NCBI GenBank assembly: GCA_016190145.1
Contig: JACPRD010000115.1
Span: forward strand, 1-59,100
DNA: 59,100 nt
Source: Planctomycetota bacterium
GTDB taxonomy: Bacteria > Planctomycetota > MHYJ01 > WSZJ01
Direction: 5' to 3'
Part shown: one piece after another, positions 24,240 through 33,586 of the stretch
Layout of the letters: every line of letters begins with the position of its first letter
Numbering within the stretch: position 1 is the first letter of the stretch
Notes under the pieces: generated by a model
What the model was told of the DNA's origin: nothing
Database searches by the model: none
The model's input: only the letters and a program-made list of their open reading frames with translations
Position numbers and translations under genes: made by a program

Positions 24240-24826
24240 CCGCGGGCGGCCCTCCGGGGCTGCCCGGATCGGGTCACGGGGGCGCAGGCAGCGGCGCGGA
24301 GGAGAGCCCGGCGCTTTCCCGGCGGCAGGCCTGAAGCGAGGACTTTCGCCCTCAGCTTGCGGATCCTGCCGGCCAGCGCGGCGAACCCGCGTCTCAGGAT
24401 GCCGCAGATTTCCCGGCGGAGCCGGCGGGCCAGCGCGGGCGAGGCGCCTCCGGTCGAGATCGCGACCATCACCGCACCGCTCCGGACGACGGCGGGGATG
24501 TGGAAGTCGCTTCCCCACGGATCGTCCGCCCGATTGACCGGAATGCCCCGGGACCGGGCCGCGCGGGCGACCGCCGCGTTGACGCGCGCGGAGTCCGTCG
24601 CCGCATACGCCAGCGCCGCCCCGTCCAGGTGAGCGGGCCGGAATCGACCCTTGACGCGCCTCACTCCCAACCGGTCGAACCCCGTTTGGAACCGGGGCGC
24701 GACGACGGTTACCCCGGCGCCCGCGCTCAGAAGAGAACGCGCTCGCCGCAGCGCCACCAGGCCGGCGCCGACGATGACGACTCTCCGGTCCCGGACCTGC
24801 AGCGAAACGGGGTACAGCGGGGGCAT
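24236..24826 (-). CDS. precorrin-2 dehydrogenase / sirohydrochlorin ferrochelatase-type protein
   Basis: 196 residues. It oxidises precorrin-2 with NAD and may insert iron to give siroheme. Evidence: PLYPVSLQVRDRRVVIVG with the nucleotide motif GAGLVALRRA, AATDSARVN, PVNRADDPWGSDFHIPA and AISTGGASPALARRLRR, all typical of the CysG N-terminal domain or Met8. No methyltransferase domain is attached. The ATG at 24826 has GGAGG five bases upstream, and a TATAGC -10-like hexamer lies just before it. First gene of the hem operon. Confidence 0.88.
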   Translation of the reverse strand: MPPLYPVSLQVRDRRVVIVGAGLVALRRARSLLSAGAGVTVVAPRFQTGFDRLGVRRVKGRFRPAHLDGAALAYAATDSARVNAAVARAARSRGIPVNRADDPWGSDFHIPAVVRSGAVMVAISTGGASPALARRLRREICGILRRGFAALAGRIRKLRAKVLASGLPPGKRRALLRAAACAPVTRSGQPRRAARG

Positions 24827-24918
24827 CGGATCCTCCACGGAGCTATAGTAGGGCGCCCCGGGAGGCGGGTCAACCCGGGGGGCGAACCGATTCTCTTCCC
24901 CGCAACCCGCCCCCCTTC

Positions 24919-24924
24919 CATAAT
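24919..24924 (+). promoter_or_regulatory. -10 element for the Sua5-YwlE gene, leaderless configuration
   Basis: CATAAT (five of six consensus bases) lies eight bases before the TTG start. No Shine-Dalgarno is present between them. Confidence 0.4.
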
Positions 24925-24932
24925 GAACGCGC

Positions 24933-25991
24933 TTGGAAACCCGCGTCTTCAAGATCCTCCGAGAATCCTTCCGTGACACCGACCTCGCCGAAGCAGGACG
25001 GCTGCTGGCGGGGGGCGGTCTCGTAGCGTTTCCGACCGAGACTGTCTACGGCCTGGGCGCGAACCTCGACGACGGGGCCGCGGTCCAGAGGCTGCTCGAA
25101 GCCACGGACAGCCCGCCGGGCCGCCGGCTGACGCTTCATATGGGCCACATCCTCGAACTGTCCCGCTGGGTGCGCGAGGTTCCGCCTGCGGCCCGGCGTC
25201 TCATGCGGAAGTTCTGGCCCGGGCCGCTCACGCTGGTGCTCGCGGGGAGGGACGGGGTGGTGCGCGGGTACAGGCTTCCGGCGGACGAGGTGGCGCGGGG
25301 GCTGTTCCGGGTTACGGGCGCGCCGGTCGTGGCGGTGGGGGCGGGGCCGGCGGCGGGGCCGGCGCTGACCGATCCCCGGAACGTTCTGACCTCGTTCGGC
25401 GGGCGCATCGAGGCCCTCGTGGACGCGGGCGCGGTCCGGTATGGCAAGTCCTCGACGGTCGTCGAATTCGGCCCGCGCGGGATGACCATTTCGCGCCAGG
25501 GGGTGATTCCGGAGGAGAAGATCGAGGAAGCATGCCGCACGCGCGTCCTGTTCGTCTGCACGGGGAACACGTGCCGTTCGCCGATGGCGGAGGGGCTTCT
25601 CCGGCGGGCGCTCGCGCTGCGGCTGGGGGTTCCGGAGGACCGGGTTGAGGAGAAGGGCTACGTCGTGGAGTCCGCGGGGGTCGGGGCGTACGGCGGCGCG
25701 CCGATGAGCGATAACGCGGCGACGGTACTCGGGGAGATGGGGTGCCGCACGCGGCGATCCTCGTCGCGGAAGCTGACGGAGGCTATGATCGAGGAAGCGG
25801 ACCGCATTTTCACGATGACGCGCTCTCACCTGGAGCAGGTCATCGCGATGGTGCCGGACGCGGTCGGCAAGTCGCGGAGGCTGGACCAGTCCCGCGACAT
25901 CGAGGACCCCGTGGGGGGGGACGTCGAGGCTTATCGCAGCGCGGCGAGGCAGATCCGGAAGGCACTCGATTCGGTGGTCAAGACGCTATGA
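24933..25991 (+). CDS. fusion: degenerate Sua5/YrdC domain + YwlE-type arginine phosphatase
   Basis: 352 residues. Residues 1-200 are a YrdC/Sua5 domain (VAFPTETVYGLGAN; FWPGPLTLVL; SSTVVEF), the fold that makes threonylcarbamoyl-adenylate for tRNA t6A. The nucleotide-binding K-x-R-P motif reads TDSP (LLEATDSPPGRRL) and the S-A-N motif reads VGAGPAAG, so activity is doubtful. Residues 205-352 are a low-molecular-weight phosphatase with CTGNTCRSPMAE; the Thr at the fifth loop position is the one that makes B. subtilis YwlE a protein-arginine phosphatase. The acid is in IEDPVGG. The next gene is rpiB, matching B. subtilis ywlC-ywlE-ywlF order. The TTG start has no Shine-Dalgarno. Confidence 0.85.
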   Translation: METRVFKILRESFRDTDLAEAGRLLAGGGLVAFPTETVYGLGANLDDGAAVQRLLEATDSPPGRRLTLHMGHILELSRWVREVPPAARRLMRKFWPGPLTLVLAGRDGVVRGYRLPADEVARGLFRVTGAPVVAVGAGPAAGPALTDPRNVLTSFGGRIEALVDAGAVRYGKSSTVVEFGPRGMTISRQGVIPEEKIEEACRTRVLFVCTGNTCRSPMAEGLLRRALALRLGVPEDRVEEKGYVVESAGVGAYGGAPMSDNAATVLGEMGCRTRRSSSRKLTEAMIEEADRIFTMTRSHLEQVIAMVPDAVGKSRRLDQSRDIEDPVGGDVEAYRSAARQIRKALDSVVKTL

Positions 25992-26431
25992 AGATCGCGA
26001 TCGGATCGGACCATGCGGGTTTCAGGGCGAAAGAAACGCTCAAGCTGGCGCTCGCCGCGGCGGGCCACGTGGTGGAGGACGTCGGAACGCGTTCGGAGGA
26101 CTCCGTGGACTACACGGACTTCGCGCTGAAGGTGGCGGAGGCGGTGTCGAAGCACGGCGCGGACCGCGGCGTCATTCTCTGCGGGACGGGGATCGGGTCG
26201 TGCATCGCGGCGAACAAGGTGAAAGGCGTGCGCGCGGCCCTCGTGCACGACGGGTTCACGGCGGAGATGAGCCGGCGGCACAACGACGCGAACGTGCTCT
26301 GTCTTGGCGCGCGCGTCCTGGCGGACGACCGGATCCGCGAGCTGACGCGGCTGTGGATCGAAGCGCCGTTCGACGGCGGGCGGCACGAGCGCCGGATCGG
26401 GAAGATCGGGGAGTACGAGAAAAAGGCCTAG
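25988..26431 (+). CDS. rpiB: ribose-5-phosphate isomerase B
   Basis: 147 residues. It interconverts ribose-5-phosphate and ribulose-5-phosphate. Family motifs are MKIAIGSDHAGFRAKE, the active-site loop ILCGTGIGSCIAANKVKGVRAAL, HNDANVLCLGAR and FDGGRHERRI. The active-site Cys is present in the CGTG loop. Its ATG overlaps the stop of the Sua5-YwlE fusion (ATGA), so they are co-transcribed. Its stop codon shares a CTAG with the stop of the convergent small membrane protein. Confidence 0.95.
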   Translation: MKIAIGSDHAGFRAKETLKLALAAAGHVVEDVGTRSEDSVDYTDFALKVAEAVSKHGADRGVILCGTGIGSCIAANKVKGVRAALVHDGFTAEMSRRHNDANVLCLGARVLADDRIRELTRLWIEAPFDGGRHERRIGKIGEYEKKA

Positions 26432-26790
26432 GCCGTCGCGCGCCGCGTGACCACGGTTTCCGTCCGCGGTTTCTCGATCTCCGCCATCACCTTGCGGACG
26501 GCCTCCATCCGGTCGGCCCGGCGGCGGGAGGCGTCGGCGGCGCGGCGGAGCAGGTCGGCGGCGCGGCGCTCCTCCATCGCCGCCAGCGTCTCGGCGTAGC
26601 GGGCCGCGGATTCCCACGCCGGCCGGGTCGTGGGCAGCAGATCTCGGAACGTCTTTTCGAAGACGAGGCGCTTGTAGAGCCGGAACGCGTCGCGCCGCGC
26701 GGCTTCGCTCGCGAGCAGGGCGGCCACGTACAGAAGCGACAGGGTCGCCGCGGCGAGCGCGCAGGTCAGGGTCCAGCCGGCAGCCAGCAT
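26428..26790 (-). CDS. small membrane-anchored coiled-coil protein, unknown
   Basis: 120 residues: one N-terminal membrane helix (WTLTCALAAATLSLLYVAALLA) followed by a charged, Arg/Ala/Glu-rich helix likely to form a coiled coil. I recognise no family. AGGAG lies nine bases before the ATG and a TAGCCT -10-like hexamer lies further upstream on the same strand, so it is probably expressed on its own. It converges on rpiB and their stops overlap. Confidence 0.65.
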   Translation of the reverse strand: MLAAGWTLTCALAAATLSLLYVAALLASEAARRDAFRLYKRLVFEKTFRDLLPTTRPAWESAARYAETLAAMEERRAADLLRRAADASRRRADRMEAVRKVMAEIEKPRTETVVTRRATA

Positions 26791-26864
26791 CGGGCGTGTC
26801 TCCTCTTCGTTAGGCTATCGGCCGGAACGCCGGAGAGCCTGAAGGCGAGTTCGGCCCGCCGGCG

Positions 26865-28037
26865 CTACTCGTACGCCGCGATCCCGGTCGCCGCCTGTCC
26901 CAGCACCAGCGTGTGGATGTCGTGCGTCCCCTCGTAGGTCTTCACGGATTCGAGGTTCATCATGTGCCGGATCACCGGATACTCGGACGTGATTCCGTTC
27001 GCGCCGTGCAGGTCGCGCGCGATGCGGGCCACGTTCAGCGCGATCTCGACGTTGTTCCGCTTCGCCAGCGAAACCTGCTCGGGCTTCATTTTCCCGGCGT
27101 TCTTGAGCTGCGCCAGGCGCAGCGACAGGAGCTGACCCTTCGTGATCTCCGTCAGCATGTACGCCAGCTTCTCCTGGTTGAGCTGGAACGCCCCGATCGG
27201 CTTGCCGAACTGGATCCGCGTCTTCGCGTAGTTGACGCTCGCGTCGTAGCACGCCATCGCCGAGCCGATCGCGCCCCAGGCGATCCCGTACCTCGCCTGC
27301 GTCAGGCAGGACAGGGGCCCCTTGATGCCCTTGACGCCCGGCAGGAGGGCGTCCTCGGGGAGCTCGCAGTCCTGGAAGATCAGTTCGCCGGTGACGGAGG
27401 CGCGCAGGCTGAACTTATGGAGAGTCTCCTTCGTGGAGTAGCCCTTGCAGTCCTTGTCGACGACGAATCCGAGAATCGTGTCCTTCTCGTCCTTCGCCCA
27501 CACGATCGCAAGATCGGCGATGGTCGCGTTGGTGATCCACATCTTCGCGCCGTTCAGGATCCACTTGTTTCCCTTTTTCTTCGCGCGCGTGATCATCCCG
27601 CCCGGGTTGGACCCGAAATCCGGCTCGGTCAGGCCGAAGCAGCCGATCTTCCGGCCGTGGGCCATGTCCGGGAGGTATTTCTTCTTCTGGGCTTCCGACC
27701 CGTAGGTGTAGATGGGCCACATGCACAGGGACGTCTGGACGCTGGCGAACGAGCGGATTCCGCTGTCGCCGCGCTCCAGCTCCTGCAGCACGAGTCCGTA
27801 GGCGATGGAGTCCATCCCGGCGCAGTCGTACCCCTGAAGCGGGGCGCCCAGCAGGCCGAGCTCCGCCATCTCGCCGATGAGGTGCTTCGGAAACGTGGCG
27901 TCCAGGTTGTGCTTCTCGATGATCGGGATCACACGCTTCGAAACCCAGTCGCGCACCGTCGTCCGGACCGCCTTCTGTTCTTCCGTGAGCAGCTCGTCCA
28001 GGTCGTAAAAGTCGACGCCGCGGAAAGGAACGGTCAT
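26865..28037 (-). CDS. gcdH: glutaryl-CoA dehydrogenase-like acyl-CoA dehydrogenase
   Basis: 390 residues. It oxidises, and in the true enzyme decarboxylates, glutaryl-CoA to crotonyl-CoA using FAD. Motifs: the substrate-arginine segment GIRSFASVQTSL, FGLTEPDFGSNPGGM, WITNATIADLAIVWAKD and the catalytic glutamate in KTYEGTHDIHTLVLGQA, all matching glutaryl-CoA rather than short-chain dehydrogenases. The ATG at 28037 has GGAG eight bases upstream; a GTG six bases earlier is too close to that site. It is last in a minus-strand run with sdhCAB and HU, 46 bases after HU. Electrons would go to ETF, not encoded here. Confidence 0.88.
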   Translation of the reverse strand: MTVPFRGVDFYDLDELLTEEQKAVRTTVRDWVSKRVIPIIEKHNLDATFPKHLIGEMAELGLLGAPLQGYDCAGMDSIAYGLVLQELERGDSGIRSFASVQTSLCMWPIYTYGSEAQKKKYLPDMAHGRKIGCFGLTEPDFGSNPGGMITRAKKKGNKWILNGAKMWITNATIADLAIVWAKDEKDTILGFVVDKDCKGYSTKETLHKFSLRASVTGELIFQDCELPEDALLPGVKGIKGPLSCLTQARYGIAWGAIGSAMACYDASVNYAKTRIQFGKPIGAFQLNQEKLAYMLTEITKGQLLSLRLAQLKNAGKMKPEQVSLAKRNNVEIALNVARIARDLHGANGITSEYPVIRHMMNLESVKTYEGTHDIHTLVLGQAATGIAAYE

Positions 28038-28083
28038 GTTCACGTCTCCAAAGGCGGCGCCGCCGATTCGCCGTGGTGAGGTT

Positions 28084-28353
28084 TCAGATCGAACTGCGAA
28101 GGCCCTTCCCAGGCCTGAATTTCACGGTTCTTCCCGCCCTGGTGCGGATGCGCGCGCCGGTGCGGGGGTTGACGACGGATCGCGGCTTGACGGGGCGGAC
28201 TCTGAAAGAGCCGAATCCGACAAGGGACACTTCGCCGGTGCGTCGCAGCCCGCGGACGATGCCTTCCAGGACGGCATTGAGGGCGCGTTCCGCCCCCGCC
28301 TTGCTCGACCGCATGTCGGTCGCGAGGACCTCGCACAGCGCCGCCTTGTTCAT
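28084..28353 (-). CDS. HU/IHF-family nucleoid protein
   Basis: 89 residues. Bacterial histone-like protein: MNKAALCEVLAT at the start, LVGFGSFRVRPVKPR at the dimer core, NPRTGARIRTRAGRTVKFRPGKGL for the DNA-binding arms. It binds and bends DNA as a dimer. The arm proline (NP) is retained. The gene lies between sdhB and gcdH; a 106-base gap separates it from sdhB and could hold its own promoter. HU versus IHF cannot be decided from sequence alone. Confidence 0.93.
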   Translation of the reverse strand: MNKAALCEVLATDMRSSKAGAERALNAVLEGIVRGLRRTGEVSLVGFGSFRVRPVKPRSVVNPRTGARIRTRAGRTVKFRPGKGLRSSI

Positions 28354-28459
28354 GGGGACGACTCCTGATCGGCGCCTTCGCGTCGCCGCGCGCGGCGAGG
28401 AGCCGTTGGGGCTGGAATTCTACGTCGCGGGTGCGGGGCGTCAAGGGGGGGCGGAATTC

Positions 28460-29233
28460 CTACGCTCCTCCCGCCGTCGCTTTCTCGGGACGATCGGCTA
28501 CTCCGGCGCGCAGGAAGTCGCGGTTCATGCGGGCGATGAACTCGACGCCGATCTCCTTGGGGCAGGCCGCTTCGCACTCGCGCGTGTTCGTGCAGTTGCC
28601 GAATCCCTCGCCGTCCATGCGCGCGACCATCTTCGCGGCGCGGTCGAATCGTTCGGGCTGGCCCTGGGGAAGGAGGCCCAGGTGAGAGATTTTGGCGGCG
28701 ACGAAGAGCATGGCGGAGGCGTTGGGGCAGGCGGCGACGCAGGCGCCGCAGCCGATGCAGGCGGCGGCGTCCATCGAGAGGTCGGCGGTCTTCTTGGGGA
28801 TGGGGATGGAATTCCCGTCCGGAGCCGAGCCGGTGTTGACGCCGATGAATCCGCCGGCCTCGACGATCCGATCGAACGCCGACCGGTCGACCGCCAGGTC
28901 ACGGATGACCGGGAAGGCGCGCGCGCGCCACGGTTCGCAGGTGAGGTGGTCGCCGTCCCGGAACGAACGCATGTGAAGCTGGCACGTGGTCGTCGCCGCT
29001 CGCGGACCGTGCGGAATCCCGTTGATCACGACGCCGCAAGTGCCGCAGATGCCCTCCCGGCAGTCGTGGTCGAACGCCACCGGTTCCTCGCCCTTCGCCG
29101 TCAGGCGTTCGTTCAGCACGTCCAGCATCTCCAGGAACGACATCTCCGGGCTCGCGTCGGGGACCTCGTACGTGACCAGCCGCCCCGCGTCGTGCGGGCC
29201 TTTCTGGCGCCAGATGTGAAGCGTGATGCGCAT
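28460..29233 (-). CDS. sdhB: succinate dehydrogenase/fumarate reductase iron-sulfur subunit
   Basis: 257 residues. It passes electrons from the flavoprotein to quinone. Cluster ligands: the [2Fe-2S] set in [11 protein letters not shown] plus a later Cys in TTTCQLH; and two C-terminal sets in [12 protein letters not shown] and [12 protein letters not shown] for the [4Fe-4S] and [3Fe-4S] clusters. The length and the first motif fit the SdhB/FrdB type found with single-subunit cytochrome b558. Its ATG overlaps the sdhA stop (TAATG). Confidence 0.95.
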   Translation of the reverse strand: MRITLHIWRQKGPHDAGRLVTYEVPDASPEMSFLEMLDVLNERLTAKGEEPVAFDHDCREGICGTCGVVINGIPHGPRAATTTCQLHMRSFRDGDHLTCEPWRARAFPVIRDLAVDRSAFDRIVEAGGFIGVNTGSAPDGNSIPIPKKTADLSMDAAACIGCGACVAACPNASAMLFVAAKISHLGLLPQGQPERFDRAAKMVARMDGEGFGNCTNTRECEAACPKEIGVEFIARMNRDFLRAGVADRPEKATAGGA

Positions 29234-31146
29234 TACTTGTAGCTCCGCTGGGTCAGGTGCACGGATTCGAAGGTCAGGGGTTCCCTGTTCAACTCCGGCT
29301 TCTGTCCGTCGCCCTTGAATCCCCACGCGGCCACGTAGCAGAAGTTCTGGTCGTCGCGCAACGCCTCGCCCTCCGGCGTCTGACTTTCCTCGCGGAAGTG
29401 TCCGCCGCAGGATTCCCGGCGGTGGTGGGCGTCGAGGCAGAGGAGTTCGCCGAATTCCAGGAAGTCGGCGACGCGCCCCGCCTTCTCGAGCGACTGGTTG
29501 AATTCCTCGCCCGCGCCGAGGACCGTGACGTTCTTCCAGAATTCCTCCCGGAGTTCCGGGATTCTCTGCAGGTTCGTCTCGAGACCCTTTGCGTTCCGTG
29601 CCATGCCGCAGTTGTCCCACATGAGCTTGCCGAGGTCCTTGTGGAACGAATCCGGCGTGCGCTTGCCCTTGATCGCGAGCAGCTTCTTCAGGCGCTCGTT
29701 CGCTTCGGCCTCGACCTTCTTCGCCTCCGGATGGTCCGCGCCGACTTTCTCCAGCTTCGACTTTGCGAGATAGTCGCCGATCGTGTACGGAACGATGAAG
29801 TACCCGTCGGCGAGGCCCTGCATGAGCGCCGAGGCGCCGAGGCGATTGGCCCCGTGGTCGCTGAAGTTCGCTTCCCCGAGCACGTACAGACCCGGGATGT
29901 TGGACATCAGGTTGTAGTCCACCCAGAGGCCGCCCATGGCGTAGTGGCTGGCGGGGAAGATGCGCATGGGGACCTTGTAGGGATTCTCGTCGGTGATGCG
30001 CTCGTACATCTCGAAGAGGTTTCCGTACTTGTCGGCGATGGTTTTCTCGCCGAGCCGGCGGATGGCATCGGCGAAGTCGAGGTAGACGCCGAGCTTGCCG
30101 GGGCCCACGCCGCGGCCTTCGTCGCACGCCGCCTTGGCGGCCCGGGAAGCCACGTCGCGAGGCACGAGGTTGCCGAATGACGGGTAGCGGCGCTCGAGGT
30201 AGTAGTCGCGCTCGCTTTCGGGGATCTGCGAGGCGGGCCGGGCGTCGTCCTTCTTCATGGGGACCCAGATCCGACCGTCGTTGCGGAGCGACTCCGACAT
30301 CAGCGTGAGCTTCGACTGGTACTCGCCCGAAACGGGAATGCACGTCGGGTGGATCTGCGTGTAGCACGGGTTCGCCATCAGCGCGCCCCGCCGGTACGCG
30401 CGCCAGATCGCCATGACGTTGCAGCCTTTCGCGTTCGTCGAAAGGTAGAAGACGTTCGCGTATCCACCCGTCGCGAGCACGACCGCGTCGCCCGTGTGCG
30501 TCTCGATCTTCCCGGTGACGAGGTTCCGCGTCACGATGCCGCGCGCCGCGCCGTTGACCAGCACGAGGTCCAGCATCTCCGTCCGCGGGAAGACCTTCAC
30601 CATTCCCGTCCCGATCTGCCGCTCCATCGCCTGGTACGCCCCCAGCAGCAACTGCTGGCCGGTCTGCCCGCGCGCGTAGAACGTCCGGCTCACCTGCGTC
30701 CCGCCGAACGACCGGTTCGCCAGAAGCCCGCCGTACTCCCGCGCGAACGGCACCCCCTGCGCCACGCACTGGTCGATGATGCTGACGCTGATCTCCGCCA
30801 GCCGGTGCACGTTCGCCTCTCGCGCCCGGTAGTCCCCGCCCTTCACCGTGTCGTAAAACAGCCGGTGCACCGAGTCGCCGTCGTTGCAGTAGTTCTTCGC
30901 CGCGTTGATGCCGCCCTGCGCCGCGATCGAGTGCGCCCGCCGCGGGCTGTCCTGGAAACAGAACGCCTTCACGTTGTACCCCAGTTCGCCGAACGACGCC
31001 GCCGCGCTCGCCCCCGCAAGCCCCGTCCCCACTACCAGAATCGTGTACTTCCGCTTGTTCGCAGGGTTCACGAGCTTGAGGTCGAAGCGGTGCTTCTCCC
31101 ACTTCTTCTCGACCGGTCCTTCGGGCACGTTCGACTTGAGTTCCAT
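29233..31146 (-). CDS. sdhA: succinate dehydrogenase/fumarate reductase flavoprotein subunit
   Basis: 637 residues. It oxidises succinate to fumarate with covalent FAD. Seen: dinucleotide motif [14 protein letters not shown], the FAD-histidine segment [15 protein letters not shown], substrate residues in [20 protein letters not shown], the [12 protein letters not shown] loop and [19 protein letters not shown]. The start ATG at 31146 has GGAG nine bases before it. It lies between sdhC and sdhB, the order common in cytochrome-b558-type complexes. Confidence 0.96.
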   Translation of the reverse strand: MELKSNVPEGPVEKKWEKHRFDLKLVNPANKRKYTILVVGTGLAGASAAASFGELGYNVKAFCFQDSPRRAHSIAAQGGINAAKNYCNDGDSVHRLFYDTVKGGDYRAREANVHRLAEISVSIIDQCVAQGVPFAREYGGLLANRSFGGTQVSRTFYARGQTGQQLLLGAYQAMERQIGTGMVKVFPRTEMLDLVLVNGAARGIVTRNLVTGKIETHTGDAVVLATGGYANVFYLSTNAKGCNVMAIWRAYRRGALMANPCYTQIHPTCIPVSGEYQSKLTLMSESLRNDGRIWVPMKKDDARPASQIPESERDYYLERRYPSFGNLVPRDVASRAAKAACDEGRGVGPGKLGVYLDFADAIRRLGEKTIADKYGNLFEMYERITDENPYKVPMRIFPASHYAMGGLWVDYNLMSNIPGLYVLGEANFSDHGANRLGASALMQGLADGYFIVPYTIGDYLAKSKLEKVGADHPEAKKVEAEANERLKKLLAIKGKRTPDSFHKDLGKLMWDNCGMARNAKGLETNLQRIPELREEFWKNVTVLGAGEEFNQSLEKAGRVADFLEFGELLCLDAHHRRESCGGHFREESQTPEGEALRDDQNFCYVAAWGFKGDGQKPELNREPLTFESVHLTQRSYK

Positions 31147-31163
31147 CTCGGGTGTCTCCGCGG

Positions 31164-31841
31164 CTACTTCAGGAGCTTCGCCATGACGGCGACGGGGATC
31201 GCGATGTAGCCGATGGTGATTGCGGAAGCGACGGCGGCGGACCCTGCGCGCAGCAGGGCGTTGTATTTCGGATGGTTGACGCCGAGGGACTGGCACATGC
31301 TCCAGAGGCCGTGGAAGAGGTGGAGGCCGAGCAAGGCCATGGCGACGATGTAGACGGCGGAGGCGGCGGGCTGCTGGAACCCGGTGATGACGTTATGGTA
31401 GACGTCGTCGTGGTTGAACGACGGATGGACGGTGCCCCACGTGAAATGGAGCAGGTGGTAGACGACGTAGAGCAGGATGAGCGGGCCGCTGATGATCATC
31501 GTGCGGGCGGCGTACGAGGCTTCGCGGTAGGTCTTGACGCGGTAGGCCACGGGCCGGGCGCCCCGGTTCTCGAGCGCCAGGAGGATCGCGATGCCGACGT
31601 GGGCCAGGAGGGCGGCGAGCAGCACGATCCGGGCGCCCCAGAGGACTCCGGCGTTCGCCTTGAGGAAGGCGGCGTAGGCGTTCAGTTTCTTGCCGTCGTC
31701 CGGGATGAAGACCTGGAGGTTTCCGACCAGGTGGCCGACCACGAACCCGAACAGGACCAGGCCCGTTACGGCCATCACCGATTTCTTGCCGATAGAGGAG
31801 AGGAACAGCTGCCTGACCCAGCACGTCGAGGTGCCGCCCAT
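31164..31841 (-). CDS. sdhC: succinate dehydrogenase cytochrome b558 subunit
   Basis: 225 residues with five membrane helices. It anchors SdhAB in the inner membrane, binds haem and reduces quinone. Histidines placed in helices ([48 protein letters not shown]) fit the diheme single-polypeptide b558 family of menaquinone-linked enzymes. The start ATG at 31841 has AGGAG ten bases upstream. First gene of the sdhCAB operon; 162 bases separate it from the divergent GT2 gene. Confidence 0.92.
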   Translation of the reverse strand: MGGTSTCWVRQLFLSSIGKKSVMAVTGLVLFGFVVGHLVGNLQVFIPDDGKKLNAYAAFLKANAGVLWGARIVLLAALLAHVGIAILLALENRGARPVAYRVKTYREASYAARTMIISGPLILLYVVYHLLHFTWGTVHPSFNHDDVYHNVITGFQQPAASAVYIVAMALLGLHLFHGLWSMCQSLGVNHPKYNALLRAGSAAVASAITIGYIAIPVAVMAKLLK

Positions 31842-32003
31842 TCGCGCGTTGCTCCTGCCGGATCCCGGGAAAACCGTCCCGCGGGGCCCGACCCGTGACG
31901 CCGCGGAACGATCAGTCTCGACCCGCCGGCCCGATTTGTCAAATTCCCCGGGCGCATCTGCGAAAAGATTTTCAGGGCAGCTGAGGTAACATTCCCAGGA
32001 GAC

Positions 32004-32897
32004 ATGGACCCCGAGAGGCCCCGGACCGTCACTCGCGATGCCGTCACGACCGCCTCCCCGCAGGCCAGGGGGCGCGTGTCCGCGGTCGTCATCTGCGGCA
32101 ACGAAGAGTCGAACATCGATGCGTGCCTCTCGAGCCTCTCGTGGTGCGACGAAATCGTGGTCGTCGATTCCCAGAGCACCGACCGCTCCGCCGAGATCGC
32201 CCGCAAGTACACCGACCGGGTCATCCAGCGCCCCTGGCCCGGCTACGTGGCCCAGAAAAACTTTGCGATCGACCAGGCGACCGGCGACTGGATCCTCTCC
32301 CTCGATGCGGACGAACGCTGCACGCCGGCACTCCGCGAGGCCATCGAGAAGACCCTGATCTCCCCCGGCGCCGCCGCCGGCTTCCGATTCAGGCGCCTCG
32401 TCCGCTACCTCGGCCGCTGGATCCGGCACGGCGGCTGGTACCCCGACTGGAAACTCCGCCTCGTCCGCCGCGGGCATGGCCGCTGGGAAGGCCGCGACCC
32501 CCACGACAAACTCGTGGCGGACGGCCCCGTCCGGGACGTCAACGCAGATCTCCTCCATTTCACGTATCGCAACTTCGCCCACCAGATCCGCACCATCAAT
32601 CACTTCAGCGACGTCGTCACCAACTCCTGGCGTCGGGACGGGAAGCGCGGCTCGTTCCTCAAGATGCTCATCCTTCCGCCGGCAAAATTCATCGAGTGCT
32701 GGATCTTCAAACTCGGAATCCTCGACGGGCTGCCGGGGCTGATCATCGCGCTCTCGACGGCCTTCTACGTGTTTTCGAAGCAGGTGAAACTCTGGGAGCC
32801 GATCGATCCCGGCGCGATGCGGCGCGGAATCGCGGCGCTGTTCCTGATCGCGGCGGTGCTGTGCGGCGGGCCTTCCCTGACGGGCCAGGATCCTTGA
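32004..32897 (+). CDS. GT2 glycosyltransferase (WaaE/KdtX-like)
   Basis: 297 residues. A GT-A fold enzyme: NEESNIDACLSSLSWCDEIVVVDSQSTD, the nucleotide-sugar metal motif in SLDADERC, and the W/R-rich acceptor region WYPDWKLRLVRRGHGRWEGRDPHDKL characteristic of the WaaE/KdtX subgroup, which adds glucose-type sugars to lipopolysaccharide core. The C-terminal ~70 residues contain a hydrophobic, membrane-associated segment. AGGAG is close before the ATG. A secreted protein gene overlaps its stop (TTGA). Confidence 0.9.
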   Translation: MDPERPRTVTRDAVTTASPQARGRVSAVVICGNEESNIDACLSSLSWCDEIVVVDSQSTDRSAEIARKYTDRVIQRPWPGYVAQKNFAIDQATGDWILSLDADERCTPALREAIEKTLISPGAAAGFRFRRLVRYLGRWIRHGGWYPDWKLRLVRRGHGRWEGRDPHDKLVADGPVRDVNADLLHFTYRNFAHQIRTINHFSDVVTNSWRRDGKRGSFLKMLILPPAKFIECWIFKLGILDGLPGLIIALSTAFYVFSKQVKLWEPIDPGAMRRGIAALFLIAAVLCGGPSLTGQDP

Positions 32898-33553
32898 AGC
32901 GGATCTGGCCGGCATTCCTGCTCGCCTCCGTGGCCCTCGCCGACGACCCGGAAATCCTGGCGCGCGCCCGCAAGGCGCAGGGCGGCGGGGAGGTTCTGGC
33001 CGCCGTGAAGAACGTCCGGCTGCAGGGGCGGCTCACGCTCGCGGGTGCCACGTTTCCCTACACCGAGACCTGGACCCGGGACGCCATCGTGTGCGTGTAC
33101 GACATTCCGGGGGGCGAAGTGACGAAGGGCTGGGATGGCGCCTCGGGCTGGGTCGACGAGGGCACGGCCGTCGCGATGTCGGAGGGCGAATCGCTCCGGA
33201 TCCGCGAGGGACTGGCGCTGCGGAATCTCCTGCTCCTCCGCTTTCCCGAGGACCCCGTCCCGGCAGGCGAGGGACTTCAGAGCGGCGCGTTCCGGATCGA
33301 ATTCGGCGACGCGGACCTGGTCGAGACGGTCCGATTCGCGTCGGACGAGGCCGAGGCAGCGTGGAAAGTCGACCGGTACGCGAAGACCGGCGCGATCCGC
33401 CTGCCCATGCGCTGGCGCGCCTCCGTGAAGGACCTGCCCGCCGCTTCCGCGACCTGGACGTTCACGAAGGCCGAACTCGACGTCGACCTGCCGGAGGGTT
33501 TCTTTCGCCGCGAGGTGCGCGGGGAACCCGGAGACGTCCCGGCTTCTCGTTGA
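32894..33553 (+). CDS. secreted protein of unknown function
   Basis: 219 residues with a signal peptide (KRIWPAFLLASVALADDPE). The mature part is beta-rich with a pattern (ILARARKAQGGGEVLAAVKNVRLQGRL near the start) like the outer-membrane-lipoprotein-sorting superfamily or similar lipid-binding folds; this likeness is weak. The start is the TTG at 32894, overlapping the upstream stop, which is exactly where the signal peptide begins. Co-transcribed with the GT2 gene. Confidence 0.7.
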   Translation: MKRIWPAFLLASVALADDPEILARARKAQGGGEVLAAVKNVRLQGRLTLAGATFPYTETWTRDAIVCVYDIPGGEVTKGWDGASGWVDEGTAVAMSEGESLRIREGLALRNLLLLRFPEDPVPAGEGLQSGAFRIEFGDADLVETVRFASDEAEAAWKVDRYAKTGAIRLPMRWRASVKDLPAASATWTFTKAELDVDLPEGFFRREVRGEPGDVPASR

Positions 33554-33577
33554 CCGCCCGTCCCCCTCCGCTAGACT
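33550..33577 (+). promoter_or_regulatory. promoter for thpR (-35 TTGACC, -10 TAGACT)
   Basis: TTGACC (33550-33555), a 16-base spacer and TAGACT (33572-33577). The -35 overlaps the stop codon of the upstream gene. The GTG start of thpR is only nine bases after the -10, so the transcript should be leaderless or nearly so. Confidence 0.55.
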
Positions 33578-33586
33578 GGCCCTCCC

